Shown here piece after piece: positions 1 to 5,841 of a stretch of 7,543 nt of DNA; within the stretch, counting starts at the first letter, position 1; each line of letters begins with the position of its first letter. This DNA is from Bacillota bacterium (lineage in GTDB: Bacteria > Bacillota_A > Clostridia > Peptostreptococcales > Anaerovoracaceae). The stretch is from assembly GCA_017547345.1 (NCBI GenBank), contig JAFYPY010000151.1:1-7543 (forward strand), read 5' to 3'. Below the pieces are notes generated by a model. The model did no database searches. It had not been told where the DNA came from and was given only the letters and a program-made list of their open reading frames with translations. Both the position numbers and the translations under genes were made by a program.

Positions 1-1
1 G

Positions 2-382
2 CCTATGGATTTGAAAGGGGATGCTGTCTGGAAGTTTTTTGATGTAGAACCTGACGAAAGTGGCAAAAAAACAGGCAGATCAACTTCATGGACTGGAGTA
101 ACATATTTCTATGACTATGCGAAAGCAAATACAGGATTTGGATTATGTGCAAAAGTAGATGCAAATGTTTTTTCTGCAGAAGCAGGTGATATAATGCAGG
201 TTGGGGATGGAACGGGAGATTTTGTTCACACGATAGTATCATTGGGAGCTATTACTGACAAAGAAGGCAATATTATCGACATAAACACTGTTTCCAACAC
301 CACAGACAGAAAGAATTATCCTATGTCTGCGTACAATTGCCCATACATAAGACTTATTAAAATTTATGGTTATAATAACTAG
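2..382 (+). CDS. Putative amidase domain protein (Amidase_6, NlpC/P60-like), 3' part only
   Basis: This is the C-terminal part of a protein whose start lies left of the window. The frame is open to the left edge, and the Met codon at 5-7 is probably internal because no ribosome binding site can be judged and the domain would be incomplete. Counting that Met as 1, the recognisable pieces are an SWTGVTYFYDY stretch (28-38), an AEAGDIMQVG strand-turn (58-67), GDFVHTIVSL with the probable catalytic His (H75), a TVSNTTDRKNYPMSAY segment (95-110) and a closing RLIKIYGY strand. This order matches the second half of the putative amidase domain found in Clostridia and Bacilli, a papain-like fold related to NlpC/P60 that is presumed to act on cell-wall peptides. 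The catalytic Cys and any signal peptide would be upstream, outside the window. No convincing terminator follows, and the next gene's promoter overlaps the stop codon. The family assignment rests on motif memory only; the exact substrate is unknown. Confidence 0.7.
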   Translation, partial: PMDLKGDAVWKFFDVEPDESGKKTGRSTSWTGVTYFYDYAKANTGFGLCAKVDANVFSAEAGDIMQVGDGTGDFVHTIVSLGAITDKEGNIIDINTVSNTTDRKNYPMSAYNCPYIRLIKIYGYNN

Positions 383-408
383 ATAAATTGCCTGCAAAGT
401 GATATAAT
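380..408 (+). promoter_or_regulatory. Extended -10 promoter for glnS
   Basis: The -10 box TATAAT (403-408) is a perfect consensus, preceded by TGA (400-402), giving an extended -10 (TGnTATAAT). A partial -35 TAGATA (380-385, 4 of 6 matches to TTGACA) lies 17 nt upstream and overlaps the TAG stop of the amidase gene. Transcription would start near 415, giving a short leader of about 24 nt before the glnS ATG. It is inferred from sequence only. Confidence 0.6.
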
Positions 409-438
409 TATTAGCAAGAATTTTTTGGAGGATATAAT

Positions 439-2064
439 ATGGCAGATAATTTCATTCATGAAATAATTGAAAAAGACTTAGAATCTCAGAAATATGGAGA
501 AAAGGTTTACACTCGTTTCCCTCCTGAACCAAACGGATACCTTCATATTGGACATGCCAAGTCCATATGCTTAAACTTTTCCACAGCGGCTAAGTACGGT
601 GGCAAGTGTAACTTGAGATATGATGATACAAACCCTGTTAAAGAAGACGTTGAATATGTAGATTCCATCGAACAGGACGTTAAATGGTTAGGTTTCGAAT
701 GGGACGAAAGACTTTGGGCTTCTGACTACTTCGACAAGATGTATGAAGCAGCAGTAGAACTAATTAAAAAAGGCAAGGCTTTCGTGTGCGATTTAACTGG
801 CGAAGAAATTAGAGAATACAGAGGAACTCTTAAGGAGCCGGGTAAGGAATCGCCTTACAGAAACAGAAGCATAGAAGAAAACTTACAGCTTTTTGAAGAA
901 ATGAAGGCTGGCAAGTATGCTGATGGAGAAAAGGTTCTTCGTGCTAAGATCGATATGACTTCTCCTAATATCAATATGAGAGACCCTATCATCTATAGAA
1001 TCGCACATGCAACACATCACAACACAGGTGACAAGTGGTGCATCTATCCGATGTATGACTTTGCTCATCCTATCGAAGACGCGATTGAAGGCATCACACA
1101 TTCCATTTGTACATTAGAATTCGAAGATCATAGACCTCTATATGACTGGGTTCTTAGAGAAGTTGGTTGGTGGCCAATGCCTCCACAGCAGATTGAATTT
1201 GCTAGATTAAACTTAACTAATACAGTAATGTCAAAGAGATACCTAAAGGCTCTTGTTGATGACGGTGTAGTTGATGGTTGGGATGACCCTCGTATGCCTA
1301 CTATTGCAGGTATTCGTCGTAGAGGTTATACACCTGAAGCTATCAGAAAGTTCTGCGAAGACATCGGTGTTGCGAAGTCAAACAGCACAGTACAGGTTGC
1401 GCAGCTTGAACAGTGCGTTCGTGAAGACCTAAAAGAAAAGGTTGAATCTAGAAATGTAGTATTTGACCCAATCAAGGTTGTAATCACTAACTATCCTGAA
1501 GATGAAACTGAAATGTGCGATGTAGAAAACAACGCGCAGGTTCCAGAAATGGGAACTCGTCAGGTTCCATTCTCAAGAGAATTATGGATTGACGGCGCTG
1601 ACTTTATGGAAGTTCCAGTTAAGAAATACTTTAGAATGTTCCCAGGAAACGAAGTTAGATTCAAGGGTGCATACTTTATTACTTGCAACGAGGTTGTTAA
1701 GAACGAAGATGGTTCAATCAAGGAACTTCTTTGCACATACGACCCAGAAACAAGAAGTGGCAATAACTTCGAAGGACGTAAGGTTAAGGGTACAATTCAC
1801 TTCGTGGACGCTGCTACTGCAGTTCCAATCAAGGTTAGACAGTTTGACTACCTAATGGTAGAAAACGAAGAAGGCGAAAATGTAATGAACGAAGAAACTA
1901 TGAGAGAAATTACATGTTACGCAGAACCTTTAGTTCAGGAGGCTGAAGCAGGTGAAAGATTCCAGTTCTTTAGACACGGATATTTCGTGGCAGATTCAAA
2001 GCTTCACACAAAAGAAACTCCAGTATTCAACGAAATCGTTGGACTTAAGAGCTCCTGGAAATAG
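439..2064 (+). CDS. glnS: Glutaminyl-tRNA synthetase
   Basis: This is a class I aminoacyl-tRNA synthetase that charges tRNA-Gln with glutamine in the cytoplasm, using ATP. The 541 residues are close to the usual 550 or so for bacterial GlnRS. The ATP-binding HIGH motif is intact in [12 protein letters not shown] (residues 28-39). The second class I signature appears as VMSKR (263-267), the form typical of GlnRS rather than the KMSKS of other synthetases. The stretch [19 protein letters not shown] (219-237) is a strong GlnRS hallmark that separates it from GluRS. The C-terminal half (from about 340) carries the two beta-barrel anticodon-binding domains. The start is set by GGAGG at 427-431, 7 nt before ATG. 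It has its own promoter and terminator, so it is probably monocistronic. The gene uses more AAG, ATC, AAC and CGT codons than its AT-leaning neighbours, consistent with high expression. Many Firmicutes lack GlnRS and make Gln-tRNA by transamidation, but numerous Clostridia keep this gene. Confidence 0.97.
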   Translation: MADNFIHEIIEKDLESQKYGEKVYTRFPPEPNGYLHIGHAKSICLNFSTAAKYGGKCNLRYDDTNPVKEDVEYVDSIEQDVKWLGFEWDERLWASDYFDKMYEAAVELIKKGKAFVCDLTGEEIREYRGTLKEPGKESPYRNRSIEENLQLFEEMKAGKYADGEKVLRAKIDMTSPNINMRDPIIYRIAHATHHNTGDKWCIYPMYDFAHPIEDAIEGITHSICTLEFEDHRPLYDWVLREVGWWPMPPQQIEFARLNLTNTVMSKRYLKALVDDGVVDGWDDPRMPTIAGIRRRGYTPEAIRKFCEDIGVAKSNSTVQVAQLEQCVREDLKEKVESRNVVFDPIKVVITNYPEDETEMCDVENNAQVPEMGTRQVPFSRELWIDGADFMEVPVKKYFRMFPGNEVRFKGAYFITCNEVVKNEDGSIKELLCTYDPETRSGNNFEGRKVKGTIHFVDAATAVPIKVRQFDYLMVENEEGENVMNEETMREITCYAEPLVQEAEAGERFQFFRHGYFVADSKLHTKETPVFNEIVGLKSSWK

Positions 2065-2081
2065 ACTTAAATATTAAATAT

Positions 2082-2115
2082 AAAAGGTCATATTGTATAT
2101 GCAATATGGCCTTTT
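2082..2115 (+). terminator. Hairpin terminator after glnS
   Basis: A 14-bp stem pairs 2082-2095 (AAAAGGTCATATTG) with 2102-2115 (CAATATGGCCTTTT) around the 6-nt loop TATATG, with a single T-G wobble. The stem starts with an A-run and ends with a T-run, so the U-tract is part of the lower stem and the element could work in both directions. It sits 18 nt after the glnS stop, separating glnS from the prepilin peptidase gene. Confidence 0.8.
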
Positions 2116-2138
2116 GCTAAATAAAGGGGATTCAAAGG

Positions 2139-2858
2139 ATGTTTGAAAAATATGCGATTACTATAGTAACATGCCTTATTGCCATTGTTATAGGGGTATT
2201 GCTTGGCAATAGTGCGGTGTATGTATTTAATAGGATTCCAGGGAAATGGCTGTGTGATTACGGTCAGGAGCCTAGTGAAGAGTTGCTTAGGCCGACGGTG
2301 CAGAGGGTAAAAAGTACACCATGGAAATATTGTTTTTCGGGATTATTTATTATGGTAGCCATAAAACTGGGACTAGAAGACCCGATTTATGGAATGATTG
2401 CCGTAATTACTTGTTGGCTTTTGCTAGAGATGGCAATCGCAGACTTGAAATATATGATAGTGCCGGATCAATTTATAATTCTGCTTATGGTAGCTGGAGT
2501 GGGTTTCATACCTCATCACAGTGAAGGGCCGTTGGCTGGAATATGGGGTGCTGCAGTGGGCTTTTGTATAATGCTTGCTATTGCAGTGCTTGGCAAGTTA
2601 ATTTATAGGTCAGAAACTCTTGGCGGTGGCGATATAAAGCTTTTTACAGCATTAGGTCTTTGCTTAGGAACAAGGGGTTTACTGATTGTTTTTGTACTTT
2701 CGACTTTTGTTACAGCTGTGCATTTGACATATTTATTAGCCAAAAGGAAGATAAAACCTGAGCAAAAAAGACCACTTGTTCCATATATTGCAATATCTGC
2801 AACGATTTATATGGTCATTTTGCAGGAAATGAGTTATAATATATGGGTAGATTTATAG
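2139..2858 (+). CDS. Prepilin peptidase, A24 family (short form)
   Basis: This is a membrane aspartyl protease that would cleave the leader of type IV prepilins or pseudopilins at the inner face of the membrane. Both catalytic aspartates are present: D102 in ADLKYMIVPD (101-110) and D165 in the GGGD motif LGGGDIKLF (161-169). The 239 residues form about seven hydrophobic segments (roughly 6-28, 65-80, 84-100, 110-125, 131-152, 170-200 and 211-230). The N-terminal GNSAVYVFNRIP resembles the GSFLNVVIYRLP start of PilD/ComC-type enzymes. The usual N-terminal cytoplasmic part with CxxC zinc-binding pairs is missing; a 25-residue hydrophilic stretch with only one Cys replaces it, so N-methylation of the pilin is doubtful. 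The start is set by AAAGGGGA (2123-2130), 8 nt before ATG. No pilin or pilus assembly gene is nearby, so the substrate (competence pseudopilus, type IV pilus or Tad system) cannot be told from this window. Confidence 0.88.
   Translation: MFEKYAITIVTCLIAIVIGVLLGNSAVYVFNRIPGKWLCDYGQEPSEELLRPTVQRVKSTPWKYCFSGLFIMVAIKLGLEDPIYGMIAVITCWLLLEMAIADLKYMIVPDQFIILLMVAGVGFIPHHSEGPLAGIWGAAVGFCIMLAIAVLGKLIYRSETLGGGDIKLFTALGLCLGTRGLLIVFVLSTFVTAVHLTYLLAKRKIKPEQKRPLVPYIAISATIYMVILQEMSYNIWVDL
2812..2840 (+). promoter_or_regulatory. Possible promoter for yhbY-truA
   Basis: A perfect -10 TATAAT (2835-2840) lies 17 nt after TGGTCA (2812-2817, 4 of 6 matches to the -35 consensus). It sits inside the last codons of the prepilin peptidase gene, about 30 nt ahead of yhbY, so it could give yhbY and the genes behind it independent expression. 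In AT-rich coding DNA such a match can arise by chance. Confidence 0.35.
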
Positions 2859-2871
2859 GAGAGGATAATAA

Positions 2872-3168
2872 ATGATTACTAGTAAACAGAGAAGTTTTTT
2901 GAAATCTTTAGCACATGATTTAGACCCTATTGTATATATTGGCAAGGCGGGAGTTACAGAAAATGTAGTTAAAGAGATTGACACTTGCTTAGAAGCAAGG
3001 GAATTAGTGAAAGTTAAATTACAGGAAGGTTGCGATTTGGCACCAAAGGATGTTGCAAACAGCTTACTTGAACCGCTTGGCGCTGAGTTTGTACAGGCAA
3101 TCGGTCGTAAGTTTACTTTGTACAGAGAATCAAAAGAAAACAAACAGATTGTTTTACCTAAAAAATAA
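2872..3168 (+). CDS. yhbY: Ribosome assembly RNA-binding protein YhbY (CRM domain)
   Basis: This small protein consists of one CRM (chloroplast RNA splicing and ribosome maturation) domain, known from E. coli YhbY and its relatives to associate with pre-50S ribosomal particles. The 98 residues match the usual 95-100. The signature GKAG loop is at 24-27 (within VYIGKAGVTENV), and the closing strand AIGRKFTLYR at 76-85 is also typical. The N-terminal SKQRSFLKSLAHDLDPI is the standard family opening. The start is supported by an AGGAGAGG run (2857-2864) that overlaps the stop of the preceding gene. In Bacillus this gene usually sits between aroE and nadD; here it lies between a prepilin peptidase and truA, a different arrangement, although truA keeps the RNA-maturation theme. 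Confidence 0.93.
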   Translation: MITSKQRSFLKSLAHDLDPIVYIGKAGVTENVVKEIDTCLEARELVKVKLQEGCDLAPKDVANSLLEPLGAEFVQAIGRKFTLYRESKENKQIVLPKK

Positions 3169-3173
3169 TTATT

Positions 3174-3944
3174 ATGGAAAGAAATCTTTTGCTGACAATT
3201 GAATATGACGGTAGCGAGTTTTCAGGTTGGCAAAGACAGCCCGAAAGGAGAACCGTACAAGGAGAACTTGAAAGAGTTTTATCCAAAGTATGCGGTGTAC
3301 CTGTGCAGATAAATGGGACAAGCAGAACGGATGCAGGAGTGCATGCCTTGGGGCAACGAGCTTCATTTAGGTTGGAGTCAGGTATTCCGACAGATAAGAT
3401 AAAACTTGCTGCTAACAATATTTTGGCTGGTGGCAAGAATTTGGCATCTCAAGTAGGCGATGTAAGAATTCTTGAAATTGAAGAAAAAGAGCAAGATTTT
3501 CATGCTAGATTTGATTCCAAAGGAAAGAAATATAGATATGTCATTTCTAACGATGATGAACAAGATATTTTTCGCAGAAAGTATTGCTACCAAGTCAATA
3601 AGCCCTTGAACATAGAAGATATGCAAAAGGCAGCAACCAATATTGTTGGTACACATGATTTTGCTTGCTTTCAATCGGCTGGAGGGCAAGAAAAGGAAAC
3701 TACCGTTAGAACAATTTACAGTCTAGATGTTTTTAGAAACCAAAAAGATGTGGTAATAGAAGTTGCAGGGGATGGTTTTCTTTATAATATGGTCCGCATA
3801 ATTACAGGCACCTTAGTAGAAGTAGGTTTGGGCAAGAGAAAACCTGAGGACTTAATAGAAATTATAGAGTCAACTGATAGAAAAATGGCAGGGCATAAGG
3901 CTCCGGCTGAAGGATTATATTTAGTTGAAGTTTATTACAAATAG
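3174..3944 (+). CDS. truA: tRNA pseudouridine(38-40) synthase TruA
   Basis: The enzyme converts uridines 38, 39 and 40 in the anticodon stem-loop of many tRNAs to pseudouridine. The catalytic Asp is D53 in [11 protein letters not shown] (48-58), the signature of the TruA family. Other conserved parts are the N-terminal [18 protein letters not shown] (5-22), KKYRYVI (118-124) and [15 protein letters not shown] (210-224), which help form the active-site cleft. The length of 256 residues is standard (about 245-270). The N-terminus fits the family exactly, so the ATG at 3174 is right, yet the bases before it contain no Shine-Dalgarno sequence. The gene begins only 5 nt after the yhbY stop, so its translation probably depends on ribosomes that have just finished yhbY. 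The gene is intact. Confidence 0.96.
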   Translation: MERNLLLTIEYDGSEFSGWQRQPERRTVQGELERVLSKVCGVPVQINGTSRTDAGVHALGQRASFRLESGIPTDKIKLAANNILAGGKNLASQVGDVRILEIEEKEQDFHARFDSKGKKYRYVISNDDEQDIFRRKYCYQVNKPLNIEDMQKAATNIVGTHDFACFQSAGGQEKETTVRTIYSLDVFRNQKDVVIEVAGDGFLYNMVRIITGTLVEVGLGKRKPEDLIEIIESTDRKMAGHKAPAEGLYLVEVYYK

Positions 3945-3955
3945 GAGACAGAACA

Positions 3956-4399
3956 ATGAAGAGACCAACATGGGACGAGTACTTTATGGAAATGGCTGAA
4001 TTAACAGCTAAAAGATCTACTTGTATGAGAAGAAGCGTAGGTGCGGTTATAGTCAAAGATCGTCACGCTATTGCAACAGGATACAATGGTGCACCTAGAG
4101 GTATTGCGCATTGTGAAGACCGCGGTGGATGTATTAGACAACAACTAAATGTTCCATCTGGACAAAGACACGAAATATGCATGGCTCTTCATGCCGAACA
4201 AAATGCAATTATTCAGGCGGCAGCAATGGGACATAGTATCGAAGGAGGTACCATTTATATTACTCATCAACCGTGTGCAATTTGTGCCAAAATGATTATC
4301 AACTCGGGTATTACAAGAATTGTTATAAAAGAAGGATATCCTGACGAATTGGCAGCATCAATTTTGGAAGAGGCAGGACTAAAGATAGAACAAATCTAA
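3956..4399 (+). CDS. dCMP deaminase, ComEB type
   Basis: This is a cytosolic zinc enzyme of the cytidine/deoxycytidylate deaminase superfamily. It turns dCMP into dUMP, feeding dTMP synthesis. The zinc-binding and catalytic set is complete: H79 and E81 in HAEQNAI (79-85), and C107 and C110 in PCAIC (106-110). The opening [22 protein letters not shown] is typical of the deoxycytidylate branch, as is the [12 protein letters not shown] segment (42-53) with extra Cys/His residues, often a second structural metal site. The length of 147 residues is normal. An AGGAGA (3943-3948) overlapping the truA stop sets the ATG. The following glycosyltransferase gene is 16 nt away, a pairing often met in Clostridia near the uracil phosphoribosyltransferase and ATP synthase genes (from general knowledge). 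Relatives are called comEB in Bacillus, but a competence role is not implied. Confidence 0.94.
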   Translation: MKRPTWDEYFMEMAELTAKRSTCMRRSVGAVIVKDRHAIATGYNGAPRGIAHCEDRGGCIRQQLNVPSGQRHEICMALHAEQNAIIQAAAMGHSIEGGTIYITHQPCAICAKMIINSGITRIVIKEGYPDELAASILEEAGLKIEQI

Positions 4400-4415
4400 C
4401 ATTAAGAGGTGGCTT

Positions 4416-5456
4416 ATGTATAGTACACTATGGATTACATTTTTTATAGCTTTGATAATTTCTTTTATGTCGACGCCATTAGCTATAAAAATTGCGCCTA
4501 AAATAGGTGCAATGGATATTCCAAAAGACAGTAGAAGAATGCATTCAAAGGCGATGCCTAGGTTTGGCGGGATGGCCATAGTTTTAGGAAGCATAATTTC
4601 GATGATGTTTTTTTTGAGCTTTGACGATAGAATTCCTAAAATAATTCTGGGTGGTATTATAATATATTCAATTGGAATCGCTGACGACTTATTTGATTTG
4701 CCTGCAAAGGTTAAATTTATTGGACAATTTCTAGTTGCTTTGATGATTTACGGTATGAATATAAGAATTACCTTTATAACAAATTTCTTTGGTGAAGGTA
4801 ATAGTCAGCTGGGCGATGCGGTGTGCTTCTTTATAACAGTATTTTGGATAGTAGGTATAACAAATACTGTGAATTTAATAGACGGTCTTGATGGGCTTGC
4901 GGCAGGCACTTCGGCTATTGCTTCCTTATGTATTGCTTATGTAGCATATATTCATGGAACATATTTGGTCGCAGGGGCCATGCTTGCACTGGCAGGAGCC
5001 GCTTTGGGATTTTTGCCATTTAACTTTTACCCGTCAAAAATATTTATGGGAGATGGTGGCTCCTTATATTTAGGCTATATGCTTGGAACGCTTTCTATAC
5101 TGGGTACAGTAAAGAGTGCTACGCTAGTAGCGGTCATAATTCCTGTGCTGGTACTTGGAGTTCCGATTTTTGATACTATGTTTGCAATCCTTAGAAGATT
5201 TGTAAACAAGAGACCTATTATGGAAGCAGATAAGGGGCATTTGCATCACAGACTTATGAGTCTTGGATATGGTCAGCGTAGAGCGACTTTGATGCTTTAT
5301 GGCATATCAGCAATCATGGGTGTAGCTGCGGTTACATACAGCAGAGGTTTAATTGTAGAAACTCTTGGACTTGCAGGGATTACACTTATGTATATCTATG
5401 TATTCTTGACAGACATTGATAATTCTGTTCCAAAGATTAGAAACAGTGGAAAATAA
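4416..5456 (+). CDS. tagO: Undecaprenyl-phosphate GlcNAc-1-phosphate transferase (TagO/WecA/MraY family)
   Basis: This polytopic membrane enzyme moves a sugar-1-phosphate, most likely GlcNAc-1-P from UDP-GlcNAc, onto undecaprenyl phosphate. That is the first step in teichoic acid or other surface glycopolymer assembly at the cytoplasmic face. Family motifs are all present: RRMHSKAMPRFGG (40-52), ADDLFDL (89-95), the N-V-N-L-I-DGLDGLA loop (150-162), PSKIFMGDGGS (206-216) with the likely catalytic Asp (D213), and HLHHRL (275-280). The HLHH motif groups it with WecA/TagO rather than MraY. About ten or eleven hydrophobic segments fill the 346 residues, the usual size. The Shine-Dalgarno AGAGGT (4405-4410) is 5 nt before the ATG. 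It is probably cotranscribed with the dCMP deaminase gene. The next gene is not wecB or a glycosyltransferase, so the polymer it initiates must be encoded elsewhere. The symbol is by family; the sugar specificity is inferred. Confidence 0.88.
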   Translation: MYSTLWITFFIALIISFMSTPLAIKIAPKIGAMDIPKDSRRMHSKAMPRFGGMAIVLGSIISMMFFLSFDDRIPKIILGGIIIYSIGIADDLFDLPAKVKFIGQFLVALMIYGMNIRITFITNFFGEGNSQLGDAVCFFITVFWIVGITNTVNLIDGLDGLAAGTSAIASLCIAYVAYIHGTYLVAGAMLALAGAALGFLPFNFYPSKIFMGDGGSLYLGYMLGTLSILGTVKSATLVAVIIPVLVLGVPIFDTMFAILRRFVNKRPIMEADKGHLHHRLMSLGYGQRRATLMLYGISAIMGVAAVTYSRGLIVETLGLAGITLMYIYVFLTDIDNSVPKIRNSGK

Positions 5457-5464
5457 TATATAAT
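5437..5464 (+). promoter_or_regulatory. Possible promoter for the TM1266-ABC transporter operon
   Basis: A perfect -10 TATAAT lies at 5459-5464, just after the tagO stop. The matching -35 position holds only a poor TTAGAA (5437-5442, 16-nt spacing). A start near 5470 would make the RNA begin right at the left arm of the predicted antiterminator, which is suggestive. The alternative is readthrough from tagO, since no terminator precedes the leader. Confidence 0.35.
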
Positions 5465-5465
5465 A

Positions 5466-5540
5466 AAGTACTGACACCCAAAGGGTTTTCTGCGGGGGAA
5501 GGCTTGATAATAATAATTAAGGCTAGAAGTGTCGGTATTT
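5466..5540 (+). promoter_or_regulatory. Riboswitch-like leader: antiterminator stem enclosing a structured core
   Basis: The segment AAGTACTGACAC (5466-5477) can form 12 consecutive pairs, two of them G-U, with GTGTCGGTATTT (5529-5540). The latter is the 5' arm plus loop of the terminator that follows, so the two structures exclude each other. The enclosed core (5478-5528) has a second hairpin, CTTGAT/ATTAAG (5503-5508 with 5516-5521, loop AATAATA). It also has a G-rich stretch (5494-5498) flanked by a weaker TTTTC/GAAGG pairing (5486-5490 with 5498-5502), whose G-rich loop could contact the CCC at 5477-5479. A ligand or protein that stabilises the enclosing stem would switch the operon on. 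I looked for the conserved cores of TPP, SAM, cobalamin, purine, preQ1, c-di-GMP, fluoride, ZTP and T-box leaders and saw none. An HMP-PP (thiS) class cannot be excluded from memory. Pairings are seen in the sequence; the function is inferred. Confidence 0.6.
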
Positions 5541-5559
5541 ACCGGCACTTTATTTTTTT
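5527..5559 (+). terminator. Intrinsic terminator (attenuator) directly upstream of the TM1266-family gene
   Basis: A 10-bp stem pairs AAGTGTCGGT (5527-5536) with ACCGGCACTT (5541-5550) around the loop ATTT, followed by TATTTTTTT (5551-5559). The T-tract ends 1 nt before the GGAGG (5561-5565) of the next gene, so no normal promoter fits between them. Any transcript of the downstream gene must read through this site, which argues that termination is regulated rather than merely ending tagO. Confidence 0.85.
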
Positions 5560-5570
5560 AGGAGGAAAAA

Positions 5571-5816
5571 ATGGAAACTAGAGTAGCTATAATCAGCATA
5601 ATTGTTGAAGACATCGATTCGGCAGAAAAGATTAACGACTTGCTTCACGAGTTTAGAAAAACAATTATAGGGCGAATGGGGATTCCATATCCTACAAAAG
5701 ACATTTCTATTATCAGCGTTGCCGTTGATGGCCCTATGAATGAAATCAGTGCCTTATCGGGCAAACTTGGTGCGATCAAAGGGGTTAGTACAAAAACAAT
5801 ATATTCAAAGGTATAA
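5571..5816 (+). CDS. TM1266-family iron-only hydrogenase system putative regulator
   Basis: This 81-residue protein matches the small TM1266 family (TIGR03959 type) whose genes lie beside [FeFe]-hydrogenase structural or maturation genes (hydE, hydF, hydG) in Thermotoga and Clostridia. The fold is ferredoxin-like (beta-alpha-beta-beta-alpha-beta), similar to ACT domains and the NikR C-terminal domain. Visible markers are the opening strand RVAIISIIVED (4-14), helix SAEKINDLLHEF (17-28), the characteristic GRMGIPY turn (34-40), strand DISIISVAVDGP (44-55), and the helix and strand ISALSGKLGAIKGVSTKTIYSKV. It has no DNA-binding domain, so a regulatory role would be through ligand or partner binding; the family function is unproven. 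GGAGG (5561-5565) lies 5 nt before ATG. It is the first gene of an operon with an ABC transporter, 25 nt ahead of the binding-protein gene, and sits directly behind an attenuator. No hydrogenase gene is in the window; one may lie downstream. Confidence 0.85.
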   Translation: METRVAIISIIVEDIDSAEKINDLLHEFRKTIIGRMGIPYPTKDISIISVAVDGPMNEISALSGKLGAIKGVSTKTIYSKV

Positions 5817-5841
5817 CTTTTAATAGAAAGAGGTATGAGAG

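Noticed and set aside
388..424. TTGC...GCAA pairing followed by T-run after the amidase gene, as a terminator
   Set aside because: Only four base pairs with a long loop; the T-run belongs to the glnS leader and the extended -10 promoter lies inside the loop.
883..1101. Reverse-strand reading frame of 72 codons inside glnS
   Set aside because: It lies wholly within a confidently assigned gene, has no ribosome binding site or family resemblance, and is a shadow of glnS codons.
1589..1855. Forward reading frame of 88 codons in another frame of glnS
   Set aside because: It overlaps the intact anticodon-binding region of glnS and its composition is typical of an out-of-frame shadow.
3158..3689. 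Overlapping reverse-strand frames opposite truA
   Set aside because: truA is complete with all motifs; the antisense frames show no recognisable protein features or start signals.
5406..5411. Perfect TTGACA -35 box near the end of tagO
   Set aside because: No acceptable -10 lies 16-18 nt downstream; the good TATAAT at 5459 is far too distant.
5478..5528. Leader core as a TPP, fluoride, preQ1, ZTP or T-box element
   Set aside because: None of the hallmark conserved sequences of these classes is present in the core; only the generic switch topology is supported.
5835..5837. Alternative ATG start just before the binding-protein gene
   Set aside because: It is out of frame with the lipoprotein and is adjacent to the ribosome binding site without spacing.
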